From contig NZ_LQXR01000008.1 in NCBI RefSeq assembly GCF_001590725.1, positions 27,881 through 91,880 of the forward strand: a DNA stretch of 64,000 nucleotides, read 5' to 3'. The notes beneath the pieces were generated by a model. The model saw nothing but the letters and a program-made list of their open reading frames with translations, did not search any database and was not told the DNA's origin. The stretch's first letter is position 1. Every line of letters begins with the position of its first letter. The position numbers and the translations under genes are program-made. Below are positions 1 to 7,266 of the stretch, piece after piece. The stretch is from Snodgrassella sp. CFCC 13594. GTDB taxonomy: Bacteria > Pseudomonadota > Gammaproteobacteria > Burkholderiales > Neisseriaceae.

Positions 1-232
1 CCTGTGTTGAAACTGGTTGCAGGATTTCAGGAGCAGGGGCAACGGCGTTCGATGGCAAGAAATACACAATCACACCTTCAACCATGTCGCTTTGAATCGT
101 GCCCACATCCTCCATCTTGTCGAGTGCATCCATCACTAAGCCGTTGCGGATGCCAGTTTCTTTAATAATTTCCTTGGCCGTTTTTTGTGCGTTATCGGCC
201 AGCGTGGCCAAGATGGTTTTATTTACTTGCAT
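1..232 (-). CDS. Prophage hypothetical protein, partial at window edge
   Basis: An open frame starts with ATG at 232, two bases after the stop of the preceding small gene, and runs off the left edge (77 codons visible). It begins MQVNKTILATLADNAQKTAK and continues with a helical stretch and a short hydrophobic segment (GVIVYFLPS), compatible with a small winged-helix fold (KTAKEII, then NGLVMDALDKMEDVG). That fold is only an impression. It is the last visible member of the tightly packed Mu early operon. Function is not recognised. Confidence 0.6.
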   Translation of the reverse strand, partial: MQVNKTILATLADNAQKTAKEIIKETGIRNGLVMDALDKMEDVGTIQSDMVEGVIVYFLPSNAVAPAPEILQPVSTQ

Positions 233-233
233 T

Positions 234-344
234 TCAGTGACCCCATTTCATTAATAGCCAATCGATGTAAAAACAAACCAGTGTTGCCGAGCAAAACATC
301 AAAATCAGCCAACCTAAAACCAGTTTTAAAAGTGCTTTAATCAT
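234..344 (-). CDS. Small prophage membrane protein (36 aa)
   Basis: The start is ATG at 344, which overlaps the end of the upstream gene (stop at 337) and has GGGAGC about 6 bases before it. The product starts MIKALLKLVLGWLILMFCSA and is almost wholly one transmembrane helix with a short polar tail ending KWGH. The stop lies two bases before the next ATG, so the gene is translationally linked to its neighbours. Mu-like phages carry small membrane proteins in this region, but no named family was recognised. Confidence 0.55.
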   Translation of the reverse strand: MIKALLKLVLGWLILMFCSATLVCFYIDWLLMKWGH

Positions 345-555
345 GGCTTTGCTCCCTGTTACCGCCGTCCCAGTTATCGGTCGGAGCAACATAGTTTTTC
401 CCGCCCGGCAAAAAATCAGCGACATTGCTTAAACGCCGGGTTGGCTGGTTGCTTGCACCCCTGCGATGCCGAGCATTAATGCGGCGGCGCTGGCGCTGCG
501 CCCACTCGCCCGGGCTGATATTGCGTATCAAAGTGGTTGAATGGCGGCGTCTCAT
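337..555 (-). CDS. Prophage hypothetical protein, arginine-rich (72 aa)
   Basis: It begins with an ATGA overlap with the stop of the upstream gene (ATG at 555, upstream stop 552-554) and ends overlapping the next start at 344. The N-terminal half is very basic (MRRRHSTTLIRN, then QRQRRRINARHRRG), suggesting nucleic-acid binding or a disordered tail. The C-terminal half is polar with several Asn and Asp. There is no recognisable domain. The two-sided overlap is the main evidence that it is a real gene rather than a chance frame. Confidence 0.5.
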   Translation of the reverse strand: MRRRHSTTLIRNISPGEWAQRQRRRINARHRRGASNQPTRRLSNVADFLPGGKNYVAPTDNWDGGNREQSHD

Positions 556-797
556 GGCTGCACCTCTGCATCACCCAATGTTTTTTCAGCATCCGGCATG
601 GCGGCGTATGCGCGCTCTGTTGCACGGACTTGAGCAGCCGCTTCGGCATCAAGCCGCGCCATAATCGCGGATGGCGTCTCTGTGCGCGGGTACGCAGCGG
701 CTGGTTGCGGCTCACAAGCTGTGGGGGTAGCGCTCAACAGCAAAGCAATGGGCAGTGCGCCAAGCCAGTACCACATGCGGTGTTGATTGGTTGTCAT
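552..797 (-). CDS. Prophage secreted or lipoprotein-like small protein (81 aa)
   Basis: The ATG at 797 overlaps the upstream stop as ATGA and is preceded by GGGAGAAAAATC, a good ribosome-binding site; the longer frame starting at 845 has no such support. The N terminus MTTNQHRMWYWLGALPIALL is a signal-peptide-like sequence, followed by a cysteine in PTACEP that could be lipidated, though the lipobox is poor (Pro at -3). The rest is Ala/Glu-rich and helical. It resembles small periplasmic spanin-like or inhibitor proteins only in general design. No family assigned. Confidence 0.5.
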   Translation of the reverse strand: MTTNQHRMWYWLGALPIALLLSATPTACEPQPAAAYPRTETPSAIMARLDAEAAAQVRATERAYAAMPDAEKTLGDAEVQP

Positions 798-1111
798 GAT
801 TTTTCTCCCTCTGGGCGCATCGGGCAGCGCAGGCAAGCGCGCCAATGTTCCATCTTGATCGGGTTATGGGTCGGGGCTTTGGCCAGCGCATGGGCTTTGC
901 AATCCGCAGGGGTAATGACACGCTGCTCAAACGGGCATTCAACCTGGCCAAACACTTCAAGCACCCGTTCAGCCACTTTGTCAGTTTTGCCTTGATACTT
1001 GCCGTTGAGCACCAGGCTTACGGTGGCTCGGCTGTAACCCAGTTTTTCAGCAACTTCACGCGGTGAAGTACGGGCAACGGCGCTTTCTAAAATGTTTAAC
1101 CAATTACTCAC
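794..1111 (-). CDS. Prophage helix-turn-helix DNA-binding protein (105 aa)
   Basis: I place the start at GTG 1111, which overlaps the upstream stop (GTGAGTAA) and follows GGGAGGTG; a longer ATG frame from 1141 would run deep into the upstream gene. Residues about 17-40 (SPREVAEKLGYSRATVSLVL) are a clear helix-turn-helix of LacI/Cro type. The C-terminal part has several Cys (VECPFE, ADCKAH, ACLRCP) that might bind metal. It probably regulates phage transcription. The family beyond the HTH is not recognised. Confidence 0.65.
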   Translation of the reverse strand: MSNWLNILESAVARTSPREVAEKLGYSRATVSLVLNGKYQGKTDKVAERVLEVFGQVECPFEQRVITPADCKAHALAKAPTHNPIKMEHWRACLRCPMRPEGEKS

Positions 1112-1664
1112 GATCCGGCACCTCCCGAGCCATAATTTCATCCAGATTTGGGTCGTAAACCTCTTTCACACGCATGATTTGCGGTGGTTTCGGGCCGGTA
1201 TTGCGCACCAGTGTGTACAACGGGCGGGCGTACGATCCGCTGCGCTTCAGGTAGCCTGCAGGTTCAATGGCCTTGATGTAGCTTGCCACCGTCTCTGGTT
1301 TGGCAAATTTGGCTACGTGTGCGGCCAGTTCTTCGCGTGTAAACGTTTTCAGAATCCGTATTGCTTGCCAGATCGCTTCATTCGCACCCGTGGCCACAAT
1401 TAATGACCCATTAGCGGAAAAGCGTGGCGCGTCAATACCAGCATCCTTGATTAGTTGCCATTTGCTTGACTGGCCCCTTTGCATCTGATGTTTGATAACA
1501 TAGCCAGCAGCAGCAAGGTGGCGCAGGTAGCGGTCATCGATGCTGTCAGCGCCCACTCCGAGCTCTAAGGCCATCATGTTTCTTGCAATGGGCTGATTTA
1601 GATTTTTTCGCAGTAGCGCATACATGCGCTGGCAGATAGTCGGTTGCGGTTTTGTTAGTTCCAT
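1104..1664 (-). CDS. Prophage winged-helix-like protein (186 aa)
   Basis: The ATG at 1664 is preceded by AAGGATACGGAA, and the gene follows MuB by 15 bases. The N-terminal half (YALLRKNLNQPIARNMMALE, then RYLRHLAAAGYV) and a second block (TREELAAHVAKFAKPETVAS) look like two winged-helix units, the second followed by an AGYLKRSG wing. The C terminus is polar. Similar proteins of about this length lie downstream of B in Mu-like prophages of Neisseria and Haemophilus, but I cannot name a precise function; a DNA-binding accessory role is an inference. Confidence 0.6.
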   Translation of the reverse strand: MELTKPQPTICQRMYALLRKNLNQPIARNMMALELGVGADSIDDRYLRHLAAAGYVIKHQMQRGQSSKWQLIKDAGIDAPRFSANGSLIVATGANEAIWQAIRILKTFTREELAAHVAKFAKPETVASYIKAIEPAGYLKRSGSYARPLYTLVRNTGPKPPQIMRVKEVYDPNLDEIMAREVPDRE

Positions 1665-1679
1665 TTCCGTATCCTTAGC

Positions 1680-2390
1680 TCAGGCTGCGTTTTGGGGCTT
1701 CGCTTGATACAGCGCCGTTCGATCAAGGTCGTTGAGTGTCATGTTCGTAATGCCGCGCACCATCGCGTTCTCGGCAATGTTCACCAGGTTGACTGTTACT
1801 CGGCGCACGGAGCCATGGCTCAAAGCAACAAGCTCTTTCAATACCGGCTCTTCAATTTCCAAATTAGGCGCGTAGATTTCAGCCAGCAGTTGCGCATCGC
1901 CCAAGCTGACGGGTTGAGCAGGTACCCAATTCAAAACGCGGCCGTGGAAGCGCTCAAATTTTTTCAATTTATTCGGCAGCATTTCTTCGCCAACGAGCAT
2001 CAGCGGCGCCTGGCTACCTTCATAAATATCGCGTAGCAACTCAACCATGCCTGCTTTGGTCACTGCAAAATCCGCTTCGTCAATGATGAGTGGGCGTTGG
2101 CTCGCAGCCAGCTGCTCACAAATCACATCAAGGCTGGCTGAAACGGTGCGGGCTGCCTGAAGCGACATTTCTGAACAGATTTTTTCCAGCAAGGTTTTTT
2201 TGCTCCACGCGCTGCGCATTTGTACGTAATAAGCGCGGGTTTCAATGGCCACAGCCACGGTTGTGGTGGTTTTGCCAAATCCACTGGGGCCGTAATAAAC
2301 ACCTAAGCCAGGCAAACCATCCTGCCGATTAATCAGGCGCTCCATGGCGACGCTTACTAGGTTTAGGTTGTTGATTGGTGCGACTTTCAT
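1680..2390 (-). CDS. B: MuB-like transposition AAA+ ATPase
   Basis: This is the target-capture ATPase that binds DNA, activates the MuA transposase and gives target immunity. Walker A is GPSGFGKTT (about residues 33-41) and Walker B is LIIDEADF; an SRR-like arginine region follows (SHGSVRRVT). I chose ATG 2390 (MKVAPINN) because GAGGAAATTGTA lies just before it; 14 extra codons upstream have no ribosome-binding site. Length (236 aa) is shorter than phage Mu B (312 aa) but fits the B3/D3112-like group. It lies directly downstream of A, as in all Mu-type phages. Confidence 0.92.
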   Translation of the reverse strand: MKVAPINNLNLVSVAMERLINRQDGLPGLGVYYGPSGFGKTTTTVAVAIETRAYYVQMRSAWSKKTLLEKICSEMSLQAARTVSASLDVICEQLAASQRPLIIDEADFAVTKAGMVELLRDIYEGSQAPLMLVGEEMLPNKLKKFERFHGRVLNWVPAQPVSLGDAQLLAEIYAPNLEIEEPVLKELVALSHGSVRRVTVNLVNIAENAMVRGITNMTLNDLDRTALYQAKPQNAA

Positions 2391-2427
2391 TACAATTTCC
2401 TCGTAGTATTGAGATGTTGCTTGTCTC

Positions 2428-2449
2428 GGCACGGGCGGCCACCCGTGCC
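2428..2449. repeat. GC-rich hairpin between A and B
   Basis: GGCACGGG at 2428-2435 pairs with CCCGTGCC at 2442-2449 around a 6-base loop. It fills the short A-B gap and has no U tract, so it is more likely an mRNA processing or stability element than a terminator. Whether it tunes B relative to A is an inference. Confidence 0.45.
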
Positions 2450-2455
2450 ACCCAT

Positions 2456-4624
2456 TTACATGCTGTGAGCACGTTTGCTCATAGCTTTGTATTCGTGGCT
2501 GTTGGGATACATCTGCACCCAGCGGGCGGCTTGTTCAGGCAGCCCAGCTTGATTTTTAATGCGTTCAAATAGCGCAAAACGGTCGGCGGATTCTGTAGGT
2601 ACTGACCACGCGGCTTGTTCTTCGATTAATTCCGCTTTTTGCACTTCTTTTGTCACCACAGCGTCAACCGTGTCGTTGTGTTGGCGCATCGATAGCCGGG
2701 CTTTCTCGCCCTGCTCGGCTAGTTTGTCCATGTCGATGGTGATGCCACCCATGTTCACACTGCTGGCTTGGTGCTCGATGTAACGCTGTGGACGCGCGGC
2801 TTCTGCGGTGGCTTGTTTCACGCCCAAGCGCCGCAGCTGTGCATCAACCCGTTTGTCTTTGGCTTGATCGCGCACGCTCACAGGCATGTAATCAATATTG
2901 TTGCCATTCCATTCCGCGCGGCAGATTAAGCGACCAAGGTCGTCATAAACCCACACATGATTCGCATCGTGGATGTCATAAGCCACGCGCACGGTGTCGC
3001 CGTTGTATTCGTCAAGTGATTGGCTGAAATAGCGGTTGTTTTGTAAGAACACACAACCACGCTGTACCGTGCGCATTTGTTGCGGCAAGAAAAGTTGGTA
3101 TTTTTCGTCATCGGCGATTTTGATAATCTGCGCACCTTGTTCCACTTTCAGCGCCCACATTTCATTGGGTGTCATGTGGCGGCGTTTGCCATTCACATCC
3201 AAAATCTTTGGCAGGCTGCTGTGCGGGCGGTTGTTGTATTGCGCAACATGCCATTCACAGAACGCCACAAATTCCCGAAAATCTAGAATCAAATTTGGGT
3301 TGAGCGACTGGATATTGGCTAAAGCGGGCACATTTTTTAAGTTCATGCCCTTTTTTAAAAGCCCGCGTGTGGTTTTGTGCACCAGCTGTTTGGCTTGCGG
3401 GTCCATCAGCTCGCCCATATACGTTTGCAGGCTTTGCGCCGCTTTCACCCAAACGGTTTTATGCAAATGCTCGATCACCCCGCGTGCTTGCGAACTGTAG
3501 GCAAGCGAATGAACCATTGATGTACCAATGCGGCCCATTAAGCCAATGGCTTCATCCGCCATCATGTGGTTGCGGTAGCCGCCGCCGTTATCGACATAGA
3601 ATAGAGCCGGTACCCCATTGGTTTCGCAAGCGTGGCTAATGGCGGCCAATACGGCAGTACCGCTTTCGGCCAAATCCACACTGAAGCCAACAATCTTGCG
3701 TGTGGCCACATCAGCAATGGTGGTGATTTCAGGTCGGAATGGCTTGCCGCTGTCTGGGTGCAGCACTTCAGCATCAAACGTGTGACCATCACAGGTGTAG
3801 ATTTCCGTTGGCTCTAAGTGCAAAAATTCGCGCACTTTGTATGGTTTCAGGTATTTGATTTCACGTTCGCCAATCCGGCCTTTTTGCTTGCTGACATTGC
3901 CCAGCTTCTGCACAAACCGGTAGCATTGCCATGGGCTGGGCAGTTTTGCCATCGGATGAGTCTGCAAGAACGCTTGGGCAAATTGCTCATACGCATGCTG
4001 ATGGCTCACTTTTTGTGGCACTTGATAGAATTTCAGGTATAGCGGCGCCCATTCAGGCAGGCTCATATCGGCTTGTTTGATTTTGGGTGCCAAATGATCG
4101 CGGTTGGCAAACCAGCGTTTAATCGTGCGCAGGCTGGGCAACTCTCCTGTTGCGCCTCGCTCGTCTCGGGCCAATTCAAACAACCGTGCAAGCTGCTCAA
4201 AACCAACCATGCGTGCGTTGGTTAAAACGGTTTTAATCGCGTGTTCTTTTGCGCAGCCGGTTTGGCCCACAATGTTGTCGATAGTGGTCAAGACACCCAT
4301 TCGGGCTGATTCAACTTGGCGTTGCCGATCCGTCAGGGGGACGGCAACGGATTTGATGTCAGCATCAGACAATGCAGGCATCGGTGCTGGTGCTGTTTCG
4401 GCAAGCAGTTGCGCGGTCTGCTTTGCACGGATGGCTGCCTGAATATCGGCAGGCAGCTGCGACACAACAAATACTTTGCGTTTACCACCGCGTGCTTGCC
4501 CGGGTATGTTTTCAAATAGCCATTGATCACGTCTCGCGATATGCTCAATACCTTGTTTGCTTTTGGGCAAATCAGGCAGCCTCAAATCAGCAAGTTCAGC
4601 AGACGTTAAATATAGGTTACTCAT
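2456..4624 (-). CDS. A: MuA-family DDE transposase
   Basis: This catalyses strand transfer of the phage ends during integration and replicative transposition. N terminus: MSNLYLTSAELADLRLPDLP begins the Mu-type winged-helix enhancer-binding domain. A DNA-binding region follows, then an RNase H-like core with the catalytic acids in TCDGHTFDAEV, YVDNGGGY and ARGVIEHLHK (D, D, E). The C-terminal beta barrel and B-interacting tail complete it. At 722 aa it is a little longer than Mu A (663 aa). The start is the second ATG of an ATGATG pair that overlaps the upstream stop. Apparently intact. Confidence 0.95.
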   Translation of the reverse strand: MSNLYLTSAELADLRLPDLPKSKQGIEHIARRDQWLFENIPGQARGGKRKVFVVSQLPADIQAAIRAKQTAQLLAETAPAPMPALSDADIKSVAVPLTDRQRQVESARMGVLTTIDNIVGQTGCAKEHAIKTVLTNARMVGFEQLARLFELARDERGATGELPSLRTIKRWFANRDHLAPKIKQADMSLPEWAPLYLKFYQVPQKVSHQHAYEQFAQAFLQTHPMAKLPSPWQCYRFVQKLGNVSKQKGRIGEREIKYLKPYKVREFLHLEPTEIYTCDGHTFDAEVLHPDSGKPFRPEITTIADVATRKIVGFSVDLAESGTAVLAAISHACETNGVPALFYVDNGGGYRNHMMADEAIGLMGRIGTSMVHSLAYSSQARGVIEHLHKTVWVKAAQSLQTYMGELMDPQAKQLVHKTTRGLLKKGMNLKNVPALANIQSLNPNLILDFREFVAFCEWHVAQYNNRPHSSLPKILDVNGKRRHMTPNEMWALKVEQGAQIIKIADDEKYQLFLPQQMRTVQRGCVFLQNNRYFSQSLDEYNGDTVRVAYDIHDANHVWVYDDLGRLICRAEWNGNNIDYMPVSVRDQAKDKRVDAQLRRLGVKQATAEAARPQRYIEHQASSVNMGGITIDMDKLAEQGEKARLSMRQHNDTVDAVVTKEVQKAELIEEQAAWSVPTESADRFALFERIKNQAGLPEQAARWVQMYPNSHEYKAMSKRAHSM

Positions 4625-5105
4625 CATTACCCCCGTCGAATCCAAGCTCAGGAGTTTCATGACGCTTCACGTTCTCGCGCTGGTACACCAATGCAGATAA
4701 GCTTTCATTGATACCAGCGATGGTTTCATCTGCCTCGGTTTTGCCCTCATTAAATGAAGCAATCAAGGCAACAACTTGAGCAAGCTGTGTTTGCAATTGC
4801 ACCAAATCAGTCACGCTGCATTTGCTGCCGCGCGGGATGTCGATCACCACTTTATGGCCGTGAAACACGCACAAATATTCGCTAATGAATTGAGAGCCGG
4901 TGAGGTGCTCATATTGAATAAGCTTATTAAGAGGCATCGTGCCGTCTATCATCCATCTGCGAAGCGTTTTGTATTCCACACCCATTAATTCGCACACTTT
5001 TTTGCTCGGCATGCGGTGCTGATCAGCCCATACTTCGGACAACTCAATGGCATGATCAAAGCTCATGGCCTTAGTGTTTTTGGTGATTCGGCTGTTTTTT
5101 CTCAT
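4617..5105 (-). CDS. Prophage early DNA-binding protein, CII/CP76-like
   Basis: It lies between Ner and transposase A and overlaps the start of A. A helix-turn-helix is visible in SKKVCELMGVEYKTLRRWM. The C-terminal third (VTDLVQLQTQLAQVVALIAS, then EGKTEADETIAGINESLSAL) resembles the tail of the phage CII/CP76 regulator family, but that match is from memory of the pattern. The start is uncertain: ATG 5105 is chosen, but a TTG at 5159 would add 18 residues and lies only 8 bases after the previous stop. It is probably a regulator of the lytic or replicative switch. Confidence 0.62.
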   Translation of the reverse strand: MRKNSRITKNTKAMSFDHAIELSEVWADQHRMPSKKVCELMGVEYKTLRRWMIDGTMPLNKLIQYEHLTGSQFISEYLCVFHGHKVVIDIPRGSKCSVTDLVQLQTQLAQVVALIASFNEGKTEADETIAGINESLSALVYQRENVKRHETPELGFDGGNDE

Positions 5106-5166
5106 GGCGTTTTCAACATGAATGCGATTTTTAAAAAGTGCATTTATATGGTTTTGCAATTAAACT

Positions 5167-5421
5167 TCAGGCATTAACTGCTTTTGGGAAGACGGGGTGA
5201 AAATTCCGGTGTTCGTAGCGCGTTGGCCAAATCTCCTCAGGGGGCACGCCGATGGCGGTGGCGATAATCCGCTCGCCCTTTAAGTAAGGCGTGGCAAGTG
5301 CCGTCTTTAAGGTGTTTGAACTCAACCCCACTTCTCTTGATAAAGCAGCGATGGTCCAGCCCTTTTTTTTGAGTGCCGCAACGATGTCGGCGCGGTGCCA
5401 ATCGGCTGTATTTTTTTGCAT
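5167..5421 (-). CDS. ner: Ner-like transcriptional regulator (84 aa)
   Basis: This is the first gene of the leftward early operon, facing the repressor. Sequence blocks WHRADIVAALKKKGWTIAAL and GLSSNTLKTAL form the helix-turn-helix of the Ner/Nlp (SfsB) family, followed by the family's IIATAIGVPPEEIWPTRY block. Ner represses both the early and repressor promoters of Mu. Length fits the family (about 75-95 aa). A GGAG lies about 10 bases before the ATG at 5421. Confidence 0.9.
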   Translation of the reverse strand: MQKNTADWHRADIVAALKKKGWTIAALSREVGLSSNTLKTALATPYLKGERIIATAIGVPPEEIWPTRYEHRNFHPVFPKAVNA

Positions 5422-5652
5422 ATTGACTTACTCCATTTAGTAAGGCGGAAAGCGCCGCCTGTTCGTTTAACTTGTGGATATATTACTTAACAAGAGTATC
5501 TATATCAATACTTTTGTTTTGTATTTTCAGATAATTTTGTACACATTTATAGAAACTATTGTTTTTAATAGATATGTTTTTTAAACAAAAGGAAGTTTAC
5601 TTGTTTAGTTTTTTGTTTAGTCCAAATTTTCTAAACAAGAGGTAATAAACTT
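5422..5652. promoter_or_regulatory. Phage early control region with repressor operators
   Basis: This very AT-rich gap separates ner (leftward) from the repressor (rightward) and must hold both promoters. CTTGTTTAG at 5600-5608, TTGTTTAG at 5613-5620 and the inverted copy CTAAACAAG at 5631-5639 are probable operators; TTTAAACAAAAGG at 5580 is a degenerate copy. The last copy overlaps the repressor ribosome-binding site (AAGAGGT), so bound protein could limit repressor expression. AGGCGG/CCGCCT (5443-5460) forms a small hairpin upstream of ner. Confidence 0.65.
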
Positions 5653-6375
5653 ATGGATAATTTTAAAGACAGGCTACTTTCCTTATTCCCAAATAAGACC
5701 ATTGCTTCAATTTCTACAGAAATTGGCATGTCTCATGTAGGCCTATCAAAAGTTTTTAGCAAGCAGACGCTCCCAAAAGCGGAAACATTGCTAAAAATTA
5801 ATGACATAACTGGATGTGATTTAAAATGGCTGATGACTGGTGAGGGCGAACCATTTCGAGAGAATTCAAACAAAAATCAGGGCGCTCCATTAACCCCAAA
5901 GAACTTGCAAGAAAGCATGGCGGCTTATGATGTATTTGGTAGGCCTGTGAGTATTGATGAGTTTGTGTTTATCCCCCGCTATGACGTAAAAGCAGCCGCA
6001 GGGCATGGTTGCTACAATGAAGACGACAAGCCTGTATTCACAATGGCTTTCCGCCGATATTGGATTGAAAACTACCTACGCGCTGATCCCAAAGATTTGT
6101 CGGTAATCGCGGTCAAGGGCGACAGCATGGAGGGCGTTTTAAATGATGGCGACAATATCTTGGTAAACCACGCCAAGAAAGCGCCGGGTGATGGACTGTA
6201 CGTACTGCGCATGGGCGAAAACTTAATTGTTAAGCGAACTCAACTCATGCCGGACAACATGCTTTGGGTAACGTCGGCTAATGAAGCGTATGAGCCCTTT
6301 GGCATTGATATAAGCAAACCAATTGCTAATATAGAGGTGGTAGGCAAAGTGGAGTGGTTCGGCCGCAAGATTTAA
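5653..6375 (+). CDS. Phage repressor, HTH plus S24 (LexA-like) peptidase
   Basis: This is the lysogeny repressor (c-equivalent). The N-terminal HTH spans residues about 15-60 (IASISTEIGMSHVGLSKVFS). The C-terminal S24 domain has the catalytic serine in VKGDSMEGVL and the catalytic lysine in LIVKRTQ, so it may be inactivated by RecA-driven self-cleavage; phage Mu's own c protein lacks this domain, while many Neisseria, Pseudomonas and lambdoid repressors have it. An AAGAGGT site precedes the ATG. It is transcribed away from ner and closed by a terminator at 6397. Confidence 0.92.
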   Translation: MDNFKDRLLSLFPNKTIASISTEIGMSHVGLSKVFSKQTLPKAETLLKINDITGCDLKWLMTGEGEPFRENSNKNQGAPLTPKNLQESMAAYDVFGRPVSIDEFVFIPRYDVKAAAGHGCYNEDDKPVFTMAFRRYWIENYLRADPKDLSVIAVKGDSMEGVLNDGDNILVNHAKKAPGDGLYVLRMGENLIVKRTQLMPDNMLWVTSANEAYEPFGIDISKPIANIEVVGKVEWFGRKI

Positions 6376-6396
6376 CAGCCCTTTAAACAAACAATA

Positions 6397-6433
6397 AAAA
6401 ACCGAGCGCGTTATTCAAAACCGCTCGGTTTTC
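6397..6433 (+). terminator. Rho-independent terminator of the phage repressor
   Basis: AAAACCGAGCG (ending 6408) pairs with CGCTCGGTTTT (6422-6432) and is followed by T-rich sequence, 22 bases after the repressor stop. Confidence 0.85.
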
Positions 6434-6604
6434 TGTTTATTCTGTGACATAAATTATGCAAAATTACTCAATATCTGCTCATTTTTGCCTATTTTTTTGC
6501 ATTTCCCATTTTTATGCTAAATTTGTTTCAAATGCCCGTGTTTATTGAATTTCAGACCTTTTTTGTTGCTGCTGTGACTGTGACAAAACAAGCACCCCCC
6601 CACA
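6434..6604. other. Probable prophage terminal region (transposase-binding end)
   Basis: This AT-rich non-coding stretch lies outside the repressor, where Mu phages have the attL end and its transposase sites. On the complement strand TGTCACAG recurs (near 6451 and 6572-6582, the second as a doubled copy), and T/A-rich GCAAAA-type motifs recur between them. A complement-strand TGTGGGGGGGTGC ending at 6604 is my best guess for the phage terminus (TG...CA rule). The target duplication cannot be checked because the other end is outside the window. Confidence 0.4.
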
Positions 6605-6652
6605 CTAAGGATTATGCCGCCGGTTTGCATTGAAGGAAAAACCAGTGAAAAA

Positions 6653-6680
6653 TAAGAGCCCTGAAATTCAGGCTCTTATA
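6653..6680 (-). terminator. Terminator hairpin downstream of tRNA
   Basis: TAAGAGCC and GGCTCTTA (6653-6680) form a stem just beyond the 3' end of the leftward tRNA, with A residues on its left side giving a U tract in the tRNA transcript. Confidence 0.7.
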
Positions 6681-6685
6681 CAATT

Positions 6686-6762
6686 TGGTGGCGAATCAGG
6701 GATTCGAACCCCGGACACAAGGATTATGATTCCTCTGCTCTAACCGACTGAGCTAATTCGCC
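6686..6762 (-). tRNA. tRNA with CAT anticodon (probably elongator Met)
   Basis: The complement folds as a full cloverleaf: acceptor GGCGAAT/ATTCGCC, D arm GCTC...GAGC, anticodon stem GAGGA/TCCTT with loop ATCATAA (anticodon CAT), T arm CGGGG TTCGAAT CCCTG and encoded CCA. CAT can be elongator Met or the lysidine-modified Ile2. The body resembles beta-proteobacterial tRNA-Met more than tRNA-Ile2, and it lacks initiator-Met features. Confidence 0.93.
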
Positions 6763-7266
6763 GTAATTTTCTTAAGCGCGCATTATACAATGGCTAGCGA
6801 CGAACGCAATAGATATGCTCATAAATCATGGTATTTAATTGTTTTCTAATTAAATTAACTTTCAGGTAACCTGTTTACCATACCTGCGAAGGCAACCAGG
6901 GCTATATGATCAGAAATAACTTGGTTTCTCTCAGACAGGCGGTACAGGTCAAATAACAATTGGCCCTGATTCATGTCTGCCCTACTTTTATGGGGTTATA
7001 TTGATCAGATTGATTGCACGACTTCTTCAAATCATGAACATACAGATTCATCAGCATAGCTTATGTGGTGCTATCTATTTAACAATTTTCCATGGGCGCA
7101 CAAGATGATGAGTTAAGGTGCACATGCCGAACACTGGACACGCAATGAGATGGTTTTTTATGCATTGGCACCGCAGCCATATCTTATTGTCAGGTTGCCT
7201 GAAAACGCATGAATGCTTATGTTACAATTTTATCTTTGAATTTTGCGCTGAACACAAAGGATTACC
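6763..7266. other. Intergenic, no gene seen
   Basis: No convincing coding frame. It holds the promoter side of the leftward tRNA and, near 7193, a diverged uptake-sequence-like GGTTGCCTGAA. An AAAGG ribosome-binding site precedes ychF at its right end. Confidence 0.5.

Larger units (their letters stand above)
1..6604 (-). mobile_element. Mu-like transposable prophage, early (c-ner-A-B) end
   Basis: Gene order matches the left end of Mu-type phages: an S24-type repressor (+ strand) diverges from a leftward early operon of a Ner-like protein, a DNA-binding protein, a DDE transposase of the MuA family, the MuB ATPase, then small overlapping genes. The late genes lie beyond the left window edge. 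No exact host uptake sequence occurs before 8726, consistent with foreign DNA. The right boundary is inferred: host sequence must resume before the tRNA terminator at 6653, and a TGTG...-type end (complement strand) is possible at 6604. Mu phages insert almost at random, so the nearby tRNA need not be the target. Confidence 0.88.

Noticed and set aside
537..995. Plus-strand frame across several prophage genes
   Set aside because: The minus-strand genes in the same place have coupled starts and ribosome-binding sites; the plus frame has none.
6686..6762. tRNA as an attachment site of an integrative phage
   Set aside because: The phage is of Mu type with a DDE transposase, with no tyrosine recombinase and no visible tRNA 3'-end duplicate near the candidate end.
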